A stretch of 64,000 nt of DNA from Chordibacter forsetii. GTDB taxonomy: Bacteria; Verrucomicrobiota; Verrucomicrobiia; Opitutales; Seribacteraceae. This document shows, piece by piece, positions 25,629-34,237 of this stretch. The DNA lies in the NCBI RefSeq assembly GCF_964187505.1, contig NZ_CAXLML010000179.1, positions 20,311 to 84,310 of the forward strand, read 5' to 3'. The notes under the pieces are model-generated. The model was given only the letters and a program-made list of their open reading frames with translations. It made no database searches and was not told the DNA's origin. The translations under genes were made by a program, and so were the position numbers. How positions within the stretch are numbered: the first letter of the stretch is position 1; every line of letters begins with the position of its first letter.

Positions 25629-26489
25629 TTAAATTTTATGGGCAATTGCAAACCTGCGCACTAAAAATTGGTCTGATAAAATTTCTACTTTAAATAAATC
25701 CTTAAGGAGACTAGTGACAGTATCAGCCTGATTCATACCAAATTCTAAAGCTAAAAAACCTTGGTCATTTAATCTTTTGTGAGAATATTCAATTATCTTT
25801 TCGATATCACCAAAGCCCTGTTTTTCCGCAATTAATGCCTCTTTGGGATCGTAGCTTTTAACTTCAGGCTGAGTTTTGTCCCAATCTTCTTTAGATAGGT
25901 AGGGGGGGTTACTAACAATAATGTCAAAAGTTTCTTGGGGTTTCGAGTTAGTTTGCCAATCGTGTTGTTTAAATGAGACCTGTTGACTTAAATTGCATAA
26001 ACCTAGGTTTTCCCTTGCGAGTGACAGCGCGGCTTCTGATTTTTCCAACCCAATCCCATGAGCCTTAGGCATAAGCGAACAAAGGCCTAAAATAATAGCT
26101 CCACTACCGCTTCCTAGATCCGCGATATTGCCAACAAAATCAGGTCCAAGACGTTTGAAAAGTTCATCTACTAAAAATTCAGTTTCATGTCGGGGTACAA
26201 GAGCCCTTGAGTCACATTTTAATGTTAGCCCCGCAAATTGTACCGAACCTAAAATATGCTGTAATGGCTCCCGTTTACCCCTTCGCATAATTAATTTTTT
26301 TATAGAATTTAATGAATTAGCAGAAAGTACCTCATTAAATTTCAAATAAAGTTGCATCCTTTGCCAACCAAGTGAGTGCGCGATTAACCACTCTGCATCT
26401 GTTTTAAAATTAGTTACTTGGTGACGAGCTAGGTAATCTGAAGATTTGCAAAGAACATCTTCAATAGTTAAGTGCTCACTTGCATCCAT
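25629..26489 (-). CDS. prmC: Release factor glutamine methyltransferase
   Basis: A 286-residue SAM-dependent methyltransferase that N5-methylates the Gln of the GGQ motif in RF1 and RF2. The SAM-binding glycine loop is DLGSGSG (124-130) and the substrate-glutamine motif is NPPY (194-197). An N-terminal helical domain precedes it. The start overlaps the last 14 bases of prfA, whose product is its substrate, so translation is very likely coupled. This is the classical prfA-prmC pair. Confidence 0.96.
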   Translation of the reverse strand: MDASEHLTIEDVLCKSSDYLARHQVTNFKTDAEWLIAHSLGWQRMQLYLKFNEVLSANSLNSIKKLIMRRGKREPLQHILGSVQFAGLTLKCDSRALVPRHETEFLVDELFKRLGPDFVGNIADLGSGSGAIILGLCSLMPKAHGIGLEKSEAALSLARENLGLCNLSQQVSFKQHDWQTNSKPQETFDIIVSNPPYLSKEDWDKTQPEVKSYDPKEALIAEKQGFGDIEKIIEYSHKRLNDQGFLALEFGMNQADTVTSLLKDLFKVEILSDQFLVRRFAIAHKI

Positions 26490-27555
26490 TTTTTAAGAGA
26501 GACTCCAGTTTCACTGTTTGGTCATGGGCAGTCAGTGCATCGATCAAGTGGTCTAAATCTCCCATCATAGAATCATTTAATGCATGAGAACTGTAGTTGA
26601 TTCTGTGGTCGGTCAATCTGCTTTGAGGGAAATTATAGGTCCTAATACGTTCACTGCGGTCTCCGGAGCCTACTTGAGCTTTTCGATCATTTGCATATTT
26701 AGCATTTTCCTCAGCCTGTTTGGCTTTTAATAGCCGAGAGCGAAGAACAGTCATAGCTTTATTTTTATTTTTAAGCTGAGATCGTTCGTCTGCACAATAC
26801 ACAGAAATACCACTTGGTTTGTGAAAGAGTTGTACAGCAGAGTCAGTGGTATTAACTCCTTGCCCGCCCGGACCAGAAGCCCTGCAAACGCTTATTTCCA
26901 AATCCTGTGCATCAATGGAAATTTCAACTTCTTGTGCTTCGGGTAGTACAGCAACTGTAGCAGTAGAAGTGTGAATTCTACCGCCCGCTTCTGTAACAGG
27001 AATCCGTTGCACGCGATGAACGCCACTCTCAAAACGCATTCGTGACCATGCATCTTCTCCCTTGAAAATAAAGACCACTTCTTTAAAGCCTCCACTTTCA
27101 GAAGTACTTTGGCTAAGACATTCAAAGCCCCAAGTTTTATTCTCACCATACCTACAGTACATTCTAAACAGATCGGCTGCAAATAAAGATGCCTCATCAC
27201 CACCAGCACCAGCACGAATCTCAACGATTGTATTCTTTCCTGTATCAGCTTCTTCTGGAAGCATTGCCAATATCAAATTACTCTCCAATTCCTCCAACTT
27301 TTTGTTTAGAAGATCAATCTCTTCGAGTGCTGAAGAACCCAATTCTGGATCATCTATTAACTCTTTTGTTGATTCAATTTCTTGCTTACAGTTAGCACTA
27401 GAATCATGAAGCTCGATGATTTTTCTTAACCTAGTGAGCTCGCGATTTAGCGAACTTGCTCGGAAGGCATCTTTAAAAACATCAGGTTCAGACAGCTGTA
27501 ATTCAACTTCATTGTAACGTTCCCTAAAAGGATCTATATTTGGTAGCACTTCCAT
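26476..27555 (-). CDS. prfA: Peptide chain release factor 1
   Basis: A 359-residue class I release factor. The anticodon-like tripeptide is PVT (186-188) in RVQRIPVTEAGGRIHTS, the RF1-type P-x-T that reads UAA and UAG; RF2 would have SPF. GGQ is at 230-232 in SGPGGQGVNTT, the glutamine being methylated by PrmC. Length and N-terminal coiled coil are normal. It heads the minus-strand pair with prmC and is divergent from the HAD gene, with 43 bases between. Confidence 0.97.
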   Translation of the reverse strand: MEVLPNIDPFRERYNEVELQLSEPDVFKDAFRASSLNRELTRLRKIIELHDSSANCKQEIESTKELIDDPELGSSALEEIDLLNKKLEELESNLILAMLPEEADTGKNTIVEIRAGAGGDEASLFAADLFRMYCRYGENKTWGFECLSQSTSESGGFKEVVFIFKGEDAWSRMRFESGVHRVQRIPVTEAGGRIHTSTATVAVLPEAQEVEISIDAQDLEISVCRASGPGGQGVNTTDSAVQLFHKPSGISVYCADERSQLKNKNKAMTVLRSRLLKAKQAEENAKYANDRKAQVGSGDRSERIRTYNFPQSRLTDHRINYSSHALNDSMMGDLDHLIDALTAHDQTVKLESLLKNGCK

Positions 27556-27598
27556 TTAAATTCATTTATAGTGTATCCCATGGAGGAAAACGATTAAA

Positions 27599-28624
27599 TT
27601 GAGTAAAGCTGCTAAAAAGGGCCAAATACACAGTCAAAATACATTGGCCTGTGTTTGGGATTTTGATAAGACTTTGATCCCTGGGTACATGCAAACCCCT
27701 CTTTTTAACCAATTTGGGGTAAACGAAAAAATATTTTGGTCAGAAGTAAATAAGCTTCCACAAATTTATGCAAATCGTGGTCTTTCCGTATCTGCTGAAA
27801 CCATTTACTTAAATCATCTCTTAAGTTATGTTAAGAATGGCCCCATGAGAGGTTTGACAAATCAAAAACTCTACGAACTTGGTAATGAACTTGAATTTTA
27901 TCCTGGTCTACCACAATTTTTTGATGAATTAGCCTTAATACCAACAGAAAATGAATATAAAGATTACGATTTCAAACTTGAGCATTATGTGATTAGCACG
28001 GGCTTGTCTCAAATGATTCTTGGTAGTAAGATTGCTTCACATGTTCAAGGTATTTTTGCATCTGAATTTATCGAATCCGCACTTCCACCAAATTTTTTAA
28101 GCCAAACTGATTTATCTCTGCCTATTGATCCTGAAATTTCTCAAATTGGTCTCGCAGTAGACAATACAATCAAGACGAGGTTTATTTTTGAGATTAATAA
28201 AGGTTGCAACAAAAGCTCATCAATAGATGTAAATTCTTCCATTCCACATGAGTTGCGTAGGATACCGTTCGAACAGCTCATCTATGTAGCAGATGGACCT
28301 AGTGATGTCCCTGTCTTTGCGGTTGTTAAACAAATGGGAGGAAAGACTTACGCGGTTTATGACCCAAATGATGAAAGTGAATTTGCTCAAACTTGTGACC
28401 TTGTTGAGAGTGGGAGAGTGCATAATAATGGTCCTGCCGATTATTCGTTCCGTTCAGCCACCTCGATTTGGATGAAACAGAAAATCCGCGAAATATTATC
28501 CTCCATGCGTATCAAGCGTGAAGAAAGTTTGAGGCAAAATATTACAGCTGCACCCAAACATATGCCAAAAACTGAAAATATTCAGGATTCAAATGAGTGG
28601 AAGCAGGAGACATTATGGCAATAA
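27599..28624 (+). CDS. HAD family hydrolase
   Basis: A 341-residue protein with the HAD nucleophile motif DFDKT (D21, D23) and the metal motif VADGPSDVP near residue 230; a motif II Ser/Thr in HYVISTGLS lies near 130. Phosphatase activity is likely but the substrate is unknown; the length includes a C-terminal tail of basic, helical sequence. The start is TTG at 27599, supported by a GGAGG at 27582-27586; the ATG within that region (27580) reads into a stop after five codons. It overlaps the start of pyrB by 10 bases, so it is probably translated together with the pyrimidine genes, perhaps acting on a related phosphate compound (inference). Confidence 0.85.
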   Translation: MSKAAKKGQIHSQNTLACVWDFDKTLIPGYMQTPLFNQFGVNEKIFWSEVNKLPQIYANRGLSVSAETIYLNHLLSYVKNGPMRGLTNQKLYELGNELEFYPGLPQFFDELALIPTENEYKDYDFKLEHYVISTGLSQMILGSKIASHVQGIFASEFIESALPPNFLSQTDLSLPIDPEISQIGLAVDNTIKTRFIFEINKGCNKSSSIDVNSSIPHELRRIPFEQLIYVADGPSDVPVFAVVKQMGGKTYAVYDPNDESEFAQTCDLVESGRVHNNGPADYSFRSATSIWMKQKIREILSSMRIKREESLRQNITAAPKHMPKTENIQDSNEWKQETLWQ

Positions 28625-29556
28625 AAGAATGGTCCAAGAATTCCCTTTTAGGAATTGAAGACTTAAGCTCGGATGAAATATTATTTTTATTGGATGAAGC
28701 ACAATCAATAAAAGCACAAAAAACTATTGATGGATCGATTACGGAATCACTACGAGGAAAACGAATTATCAATTTATTTATGGAGCCGAGTACGCGAACT
28801 CGGGTGGCTTTTGAAATAGCGGCAAAATCTCTGGGCGCTGATGTAATTTCAATTGCTGGAGAAGCAAGTAGTTTAACAAAGGGAGAAACGTTAAAAGATA
28901 CTGCGATGAATGTACAGGCATTGGGTGCGGATGCTATAGTACTCAGGCATTCGTCGCCAGGCTCACCTCTTTTTCTATCTAAAATAGTCAATGTCCCCAT
29001 TATTAATGCAGGTGATGGAGCCCACGAGCACCCAAGTCAGGCATTACTAGATATTTACACTATGCGTGAAAAGTTAGGAAACCTTAATGGTAAAAAAATT
29101 ACTATTTTGGGTGATATTCTTTTTAGTAGAGTTGCTAGGTCTAATTTATGGGGACTTCTTAAATTAGGTGCAGAAGTTACACTTGCAGGTCCGTCAACCT
29201 TAGTTCCCAAGGAATTCGAGAAACTTGGGGCAAGAGTAACACATGACCCAAATGAAGCTCTTCAAGGCGCAGATGCTGTGATGCTATTAAGAATTCAACA
29301 TGAAAGGCAACAAGCCTCACACTTTCCCTCATTATCAGAGTATGCAAATGTTTTCGGCTTGGGGCGCAGTACATTTAATCAAATGAAAAACAATGCGATC
29401 ATACTTCATCCAGGCCCCTTGAACAGGGGCGTTGAAATCGAATCTGAATTAGCAGACTCAAATCGGGCTGTAATATTAGAGCAGGTAAGTAACGGTATTG
29501 CGGTACGAATGGCAATTTTACAGTTATGCATTAACTGTGGGGAAATTCGAAGATGA
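28615..29556 (+). CDS. pyrB: Aspartate carbamoyltransferase, catalytic chain
   Basis: A 313-residue enzyme condensing carbamoyl phosphate with aspartate in pyrimidine synthesis. The carbamoyl-phosphate site is FMEPSTRTRVAFE (STRT 59-62), followed by the NAGDGAHEHPSQALLDIYT segment and the aspartate-side HPGPLNRGVEI motif. I start at the ATG at 28615, preceded by an AGGAGA ribosome-binding site; the frame is open six codons earlier. It overlaps the HAD gene by 10 bases and the downstream dihydroorotase-like gene by 4 (ATGA). No pyrI regulatory chain is present, as expected for ATCases that partner with a dihydroorotase homologue. Confidence 0.96.
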   Translation: MAIKEWSKNSLLGIEDLSSDEILFLLDEAQSIKAQKTIDGSITESLRGKRIINLFMEPSTRTRVAFEIAAKSLGADVISIAGEASSLTKGETLKDTAMNVQALGADAIVLRHSSPGSPLFLSKIVNVPIINAGDGAHEHPSQALLDIYTMREKLGNLNGKKITILGDILFSRVARSNLWGLLKLGAEVTLAGPSTLVPKEFEKLGARVTHDPNEALQGADAVMLLRIQHERQQASHFPSLSEYANVFGLGRSTFNQMKNNAIILHPGPLNRGVEIESELADSNRAVILEQVSNGIAVRMAILQLCINCGEIRR

Positions 29557-30854
29557 AGGGAAAAGCTCTTTGTAACTTCGACTTAATTGGTGGAAGGTTG
29601 GTGGATCCTTGTTCGGGAATTGATCGAGTAAAAGACTTGTTTGTAAGAGAGGGCATTATTTATTCATCCATTCCAGCTGGAAAACCGGCAGAACAAACTT
29701 TTAATATAAAAGAACATATTATATTACCCGGCTTACTGGATTTAAGAGTACACAATCGGGTTCCAGGCGATACACAAAGTGAAACCGTTCAATCGCTTAC
29801 ACAAGCGGCCGCAAAAGGCGGATTTTCTTCTATTTTGGCAATGCCAAATACTACCCCCCACTCAGATAACCCGGGTACAATTCGTTATATTCAGGACCGA
29901 ATCAAACAAGCCTCCAAAATAAAAGTTCATTTAACCGGCTGTCTAACAATTGGCTCGAATGGAAAAGCACTGGCACCTCTAGGATCACTTAAGGAGGCAG
30001 GTGTGGTTGCAGTAACTGATTGTCCCCACTCCGTTAGAGATAACCAAATTTTTACAAATGCTTTGAAATACGCAAAGATGTTTGGGCTGAAAATCATAGA
30101 GTATCCACAAGATCCTTCTTTGAGTGAAGATGGTCAGGCTCATGAAAGTTCTTTGAGTCTAAAAATGGGACTTACCGGCAACCCCCGAATGGCTGAAGAG
30201 TTGGCTGTGCAACGAGCTATAACCCTATCTCGTCATTTAAAGGTGCCAATTCACATAAGCTCAATTTCATCTTTTGGATCAGTGAACTTAGTAAAAGAAG
30301 CAAAAAGGTTAGGTGTAAAGATTTCTACGGATGTATCAGCACACCACTTACTTTTAACTGAAGAGGCAATCAGTGAGTATAAGACACAAGCAAAAACAAC
30401 CCCACCATTGAGAGAAGAAATCGACCGATTGGCTTTAATTGGAGGACTAAAAGATGGGACGATTGATTCCTGCAACTCTAGCCACGAACCATATGCGGAA
30501 CATTTGAAGCAAGTCGAATTTGATTTAGCACCTAGTGGTGCCATTGGACTAGAAACGGCATTAATGACTGTAGTAGAGGCACTTGGGGAAAATGATCCAT
30601 TTCCTAAAATAGCCGAAAAAATGTCGACTAACCCTCATCAAATTCTTGGATTACCCCCGCCATCATTCAAAGAAGGAAACATTGCAGATTTTGTTGTAAT
30701 CAACCCTGAAAAAAAATGGACTTACAATACAGATACCGGAATGAGCCTTTCAAGCAACTCTCCCCTGGGGGGGCATAAATTTATTGGGAAAGCAATTCTA
30801 ACGGTTAGCAGTGGAAAAATTGCTTGGTGTGAAGATTCCATCCTGATTGATTAA
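29553..30854 (+). CDS. pyrC': Dihydroorotase-like protein lacking the metal site (pseudo-dihydroorotase, PyrC'/PyrX type)
   Basis: A 433-residue amidohydrolase-fold protein clearly aligned to type I dihydroorotase, including LPGLLDLRVHNRVPG, AMPNTTPHSDNPG and DGTIDSCNSSHEPY. However, the zinc ligands are gone. HxH is R65-V-H67. The His of HCED is Y184 (YPQD). The second His of HxxHxS is S237 (HISSIS). The Asp of TDHAPH is S310 (SSHEPY). Hydrolysis of dihydroorotate should therefore be impossible. Known PyrC' (pyrX) proteins of Pseudomonas are similarly inactive but hold ATCase together as a dodecamer. The gene overlaps pyrB by ATGA, fitting that structural role (inference). A true dihydroorotase must be encoded elsewhere. 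Confidence 0.9.
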   Translation: MKGKALCNFDLIGGRLVDPCSGIDRVKDLFVREGIIYSSIPAGKPAEQTFNIKEHIILPGLLDLRVHNRVPGDTQSETVQSLTQAAAKGGFSSILAMPNTTPHSDNPGTIRYIQDRIKQASKIKVHLTGCLTIGSNGKALAPLGSLKEAGVVAVTDCPHSVRDNQIFTNALKYAKMFGLKIIEYPQDPSLSEDGQAHESSLSLKMGLTGNPRMAEELAVQRAITLSRHLKVPIHISSISSFGSVNLVKEAKRLGVKISTDVSAHHLLLTEEAISEYKTQAKTTPPLREEIDRLALIGGLKDGTIDSCNSSHEPYAEHLKQVEFDLAPSGAIGLETALMTVVEALGENDPFPKIAEKMSTNPHQILGLPPPSFKEGNIADFVVINPEKKWTYNTDTGMSLSSNSPLGGHKFIGKAILTVSSGKIAWCEDSILID

Positions 30855-30902
30855 TTTCATTAATTAATTCTATTTTCAAGTTCATTTTATAAAGTAAGTA
30901 AA

Positions 30903-31475
30903 ATGAGGAATAATGAGTTTGCTTGGATAAGTTATGGAAAATATTTAGGTGGCTTATTATTTATAGTTCCACAGCTTAGACCTTTATTATTTTGTTTATT
31001 TTTTTACTTTATCTTAAAGACAAAGTTTAAATTTGAAATTAAAATAAATAGAGTATACAATATTTTATTTTTAATTCTATTATTTATACCAGTAATAATA
31101 TTAATAAATGCTTTGAGCTTTTATCTCTTGAATGACTTTTCTCAACAGAAAATTGTAACTTCTATTATTGAAAAAGACCATATTTCTTATTCTCAAGTTT
31201 TTTCAATTTTAGTATTCTCACCAGTAATCGAAGAATTATATTTCAGAAAGGTACTTCTTGAGGAATTGTATAAGCGAATTGGGTCTCTTTGGTCAATTTT
31301 TTCTACTTCATTATATTTTTCAATAATTCATTTAAATATATTATCCTTCCCCACCCTGTTAGCTTTAGGTATTCTTCTTGGAACTATTTTTCAAATCACA
31401 AAATCTGTAATCTTGTGCATTATTGTTCATGTACTATTTAATTTTTTTATGCTGTGTACAATTACAATGCAATGA
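30903..31475 (+). CDS. CPBP family intramembrane metalloprotease
   Basis: A 190-residue polytopic protein with the CAAX/bacteriocin-processing (Abi) motifs: E110-E111 and R115 in VIEELYFRKVL, His143 in SIIHLN and His176-N180 in VHVLFN. These form the metal-dependent intramembrane active site of the Rce1-like family. Five or six hydrophobic helices are visible. The gene is very AT-rich. Substrate is unknown; bacterial members have been linked to peptide processing and self-immunity. Its stop overlaps the tsaE start (ATGA), so the two are probably cotranslated. Confidence 0.85.
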   Translation: MRNNEFAWISYGKYLGGLLFIVPQLRPLLFCLFFYFILKTKFKFEIKINRVYNILFLILLFIPVIILINALSFYLLNDFSQQKIVTSIIEKDHISYSQVFSILVFSPVIEELYFRKVLLEELYKRIGSLWSIFSTSLYFSIIHLNILSFPTLLALGILLGTIFQITKSVILCIIVHVLFNFFMLCTITMQ

Positions 31476-31894
31476 ACAGTTCTACATTCATAAATTATAC
31501 GGACGATTACTCAATTATTGTAAGGGATATCTTTAGTAAGTATTCGGAAAATGAAAAACTTATCATTTTCTTAAATGGAAATATGGGTGCTGGAAAAACA
31601 TCTTTATGTAACGCTTTTGGAAATTTTTTTAATGTGTTTGATCTTTGTAGTTCTAGTTATGGCCTTGTTAATTTCAAGCAGGGAAGTCGTTCTGTTATAC
31701 ATTCTGATTTCTACAGAAATACTTTTAGCTACGATTTTTTCGACGAGGAGGTATTACCTCTCTTACATCCTCCGTTTCTTTTAATGATGGAGTGGGTCCG
31801 CCCAATACAACTTATTCGGGAAGCTGTTCATTTATCGATTAATATAATGGTTAACAATGATCAAAACCGAGTTATCCAAGTCTCTAAACTTTAA
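31472..31894 (+). CDS. tsaE: tRNA t6A biosynthesis ATPase
   Basis: A 140-residue P-loop protein with Walker A GNMGAGKTS (K42), then the TsaE pattern HSDFYRN and LLMMEWVRP. TsaE works with TsaB and TsaD to make threonylcarbamoyl-adenosine at position 37 of ANN-decoding tRNAs. I start at the ATG at 31472, which shares ATGA with the stop of the CPBP gene, rather than the frame's earlier opening at 31454. The usual SPTF segment after the P-loop is replaced by a divergent stretch (SSSYGLVNFKQG), but spacing fits. The tRNA-Leu gene follows. Confidence 0.9.
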   Translation: MNSSTFINYTDDYSIIVRDIFSKYSENEKLIIFLNGNMGAGKTSLCNAFGNFFNVFDLCSSSYGLVNFKQGSRSVIHSDFYRNTFSYDFFDEEVLPLLHPPFLLMMEWVRPIQLIREAVHLSINIMVNNDQNRVIQVSKL

Positions 31895-31970
31895 ATCATT
31901 ATTTCATTCTAAAGATCTGCCTAACTCCAATCTTGCATTATCTAATAGTTTCTTTAATGCTTGGTAAATT

Positions 31971-32055
31971 GCTCAGGTGGCGGAATTGGTAGACGCGCTA
32001 GACTAAGGATCTAGTGCCGTAAGGCGTGGGGGTTCGAGTCCCCCCTTGAGCACCA
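31971..32055 (+). tRNA. tRNA-Leu, anticodon AAG
   Basis: The acceptor stem GCTCAGG pairs with CTTGAGC, followed by A73 and an encoded CCA. A D-arm with GGTAGAC, anticodon stem CTAGA/TCTAG, loop CTAAGGA (34-36 = AAG), a long class II variable arm and a normal T-arm (GGTTCGAGTC) are present. The variable arm supports Leu. Bacteria usually have GAG here; see findings. The gene ends one base before the stop codon of the convergent gene at 32056. Confidence 0.95.
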
Positions 32056-33027
32056 CTAGCCTTTTGTTTTATCAAAAATTCTATGTTTTATACGAAGGCC
32101 CCTTTTATATTCGTCTTTAAATGTTTTGTTTCCGAATTTATCAAATCCTTCAAACAGACCATGGCGTACATTGTCCTGCCAATGTTCTAGTAACCTAACA
32201 GGAAAATCCCCGCCTAGACTTCGGTACTTAAATATAATCCATTCGTTCGCTTCATGGCTGCCAAAATTCTCTTTGAATTTATCTTTTGCTTCTTCCCGGG
32301 TTTTGATCCAGAGGTTAGGAATAATTTCACCGTTTTTTGTTTTTGTCGGTCGGTAATCATCTGGATCGTTTGCTTGGTCAAACCAATAAATGTGTGTTCC
32401 TTGTTTTTTACCTTTAAGGTAATCTTCTGAGCACATCGGTATCCCATATTCATTCCATTTCTTGAGGGATCCGTGTAACATTCCGGATAAATAAGGGGCT
32501 TGTTCAATAATTTGCCCACTTGGGAATTTATTTATCACAACTCCGCTAAACGGGTATTTATCGCCTTCAGCGTATACAACAGGCTCCGTATGCCAGAAGG
32601 ATGTTTTCTTCAAGGGAAGAGAAACGATGCTGCCTTTGGATATGATTGGTTTGCCAAGTTTAAAAAGATCGGCACCTGCTCCACTTACTTTGGCATAAAC
32701 CAAGTCAGAATAATTTTGGCCTTTTGATGTAACAACAAATCTCTTAACTGTACCATCTTCTTGAAGTATTGGTTTGAATGCTGCACCAGACCCTTTCCAA
32801 AAAAGGTGCTGGTCCTCTAATATTACCTGGTTAGCATCTTTTGTAATAATGGAGGGTTTTGTAATAATTCTCGTTTTATAAGGAGCAAAAGGGAGACTTA
32901 CACTATCTCTGGTCAATTCTTGCCACCAATTCTTAAGCTGCATTGGATTGCCTTCAAACATAATGAAGTATGATAAGCTAAAAGTTGCTGCTATAGCACT
33001 AAAGGTAATTAAAAAGAATGTTTTCAC
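32056..33027 (-). CDS. YwqK/MORN-repeat-like exported protein
   Basis: A 323-residue protein with an N-terminal hydrophobic segment (about 4-23, likely uncleaved anchor or signal peptide). Residues about 160-215 and 255-310 hold MORN-2-like repeats of the 'antitoxin YwqK' type (PFSGVVINKFPSGQIIEQAP, LSGMLHGSLKKWNEYG, RHGLFEGFDKFGNKTFKDEY). In databases such proteins are often labelled toxin-antitoxin components, but most are simply repeat proteins and I see no toxin partner. Residues 60-150 are unrecognised. It ends directly beside the tRNA-Leu gene. Function unknown. Confidence 0.7.
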   Translation of the reverse strand: MKTFFLITFSAIAATFSLSYFIMFEGNPMQLKNWWQELTRDSVSLPFAPYKTRIITKPSIITKDANQVILEDQHLFWKGSGAAFKPILQEDGTVKRFVVTSKGQNYSDLVYAKVSGAGADLFKLGKPIISKGSIVSLPLKKTSFWHTEPVVYAEGDKYPFSGVVINKFPSGQIIEQAPYLSGMLHGSLKKWNEYGIPMCSEDYLKGKKQGTHIYWFDQANDPDDYRPTKTKNGEIIPNLWIKTREEAKDKFKENFGSHEANEWIIFKYRSLGGDFPVRLLEHWQDNVRHGLFEGFDKFGNKTFKDEYKRGLRIKHRIFDKTKG

Positions 33028-33061
33028 TAAAAAAGCCCCAGATGTTTAAAGTTACTTTTTA

Positions 33062-34114
33062 TTACCAACCTTTTGCAAGAGGCATTCGCTTTGCAAGGCG
33101 AGATGGCCAAGTTGGGCCTTCGTAAATAAAAGAGGTATAAATTTGTAAAAGAACGGCACCAGCATCGAGCTTTCTTTGGGCACTATCGTAATCGTATATT
33201 CCTCCAGAACCGATTACGGGAAATTTATTGTCAGTAAGTTTGCTAATGAATTTAATCATATCGTTTGACTTTTTTTCTATTGGCTTCCCACTAATCCCCC
33301 CTTGTGGAAGAGACTGAGATAACATTGATGCTGGTGGAGTGATTGAGGTGTTACATGCAATTAGTCCATCAAAACTATTTTCAACCGCTTTAGCGACAAT
33401 TGTCTCAAGGGACTTGTAGGATTCATCAGGAGAAATTTTTAGTAAACATGGTGGTGAGGGTAAATTATTAAATTTAGACCATTCTGATCTATGATTCTTT
33501 ATTCCAGCCAACAATGGTTCAAGGTATTCAGATTCTTGAAGCTTTCTCAAATTTGGGGTGTTAGGAGAGCTAATGTTGATGGTAATGTAGTCTGCGTCAG
33601 CGGCAAGGACATCAAATCCTTTGCAATAGTCAACAAGAGCATCGTCAATGGCAGTATGTTTGCCTTTTCCTAAGTTTATCCCGAGTGGAACATGCCGATT
33701 GCTTTTTGGAAAGGATTTAGAAATTTTATGATGAAGAGCTTCCGCACCAAAGTTGTTAAACCCCATCCGATTTATCAAAGCTGAATCATTCGGAAGTCGA
33801 AAAAGCCTAGGTTTTTCGTTTCCTGGCTGAGGCAAAGGAGTAACGGTTCCAACTTCGATGTGGCCAAAACCCAAGGCCTCTGATGCATTTGGAAACATTC
33901 CATCTTTATCAAGTCCAGCCGCTTGTCCTATGGCATTGGGAAACTGCAGACCAAAAGCCTCAACGGGTTTTTGTGTACCTTGAGTCAAATTTCTTAGTAA
34001 AGTAAGAATTGGAGGAAACTTACTTAAAACCCTAAGGGAAGCACTGCCAATTTCGTGAGCCCGTTCAGCTTCAAACGAAAATAGAATTGGCCTTAGTAAG
34101 TTTTTATAGATCAT
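33062..34114 (-). CDS. pyrD: Dihydroorotate dehydrogenase (quinone), class 2
   Basis: A 350-residue FMN enzyme oxidising dihydroorotate to orotate with quinone as acceptor. The class 2 signature is clear: an N-terminal membrane-association helix (LLRPILFSFEAERAHEIG), AIGQAAGLDKDGMFPNA for FMN, NRMGFNN (115-121) and ITINISSPNTPNLR (177-190), where the active base is Ser as in class 2 rather than Cys as in class 1. The C-terminal phosphate motif is FPVIGSGGIYDYDSA. It is separate from the pyrB gene and on the opposite strand. Confidence 0.96.
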   Translation of the reverse strand: MIYKNLLRPILFSFEAERAHEIGSASLRVLSKFPPILTLLRNLTQGTQKPVEAFGLQFPNAIGQAAGLDKDGMFPNASEALGFGHIEVGTVTPLPQPGNEKPRLFRLPNDSALINRMGFNNFGAEALHHKISKSFPKSNRHVPLGINLGKGKHTAIDDALVDYCKGFDVLAADADYITINISSPNTPNLRKLQESEYLEPLLAGIKNHRSEWSKFNNLPSPPCLLKISPDESYKSLETIVAKAVENSFDGLIACNTSITPPASMLSQSLPQGGISGKPIEKKSNDMIKFISKLTDNKFPVIGSGGIYDYDSAQRKLDAGAVLLQIYTSFIYEGPTWPSRLAKRMPLAKGW

Positions 34115-34237
34115 GATGATAAATCAGAAGAAATTTGAGTAAATTAAGCAAGAAATTGCTTTAAAAAATTTCAAAAGAATTAAAAAAAAAGTCAGTATTG
34201 GTTGACATATAATTTGAACTCCTCTTAAGGCAATCGA

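Noticed and set aside
28542..29000. 152-codon minus-strand open frame
   Set aside because: Antisense to pyrB with no recognisable motif.
29553..30854. Active dihydroorotase
   Set aside because: Four zinc-site positions are replaced, so a plain pyrC call would mislead.
32056..33027. Toxin-antitoxin system based on the YwqK label
   Set aside because: The repeats are MORN-like and no toxin gene is adjacent; the neighbour is a tRNA gene and pyrD.
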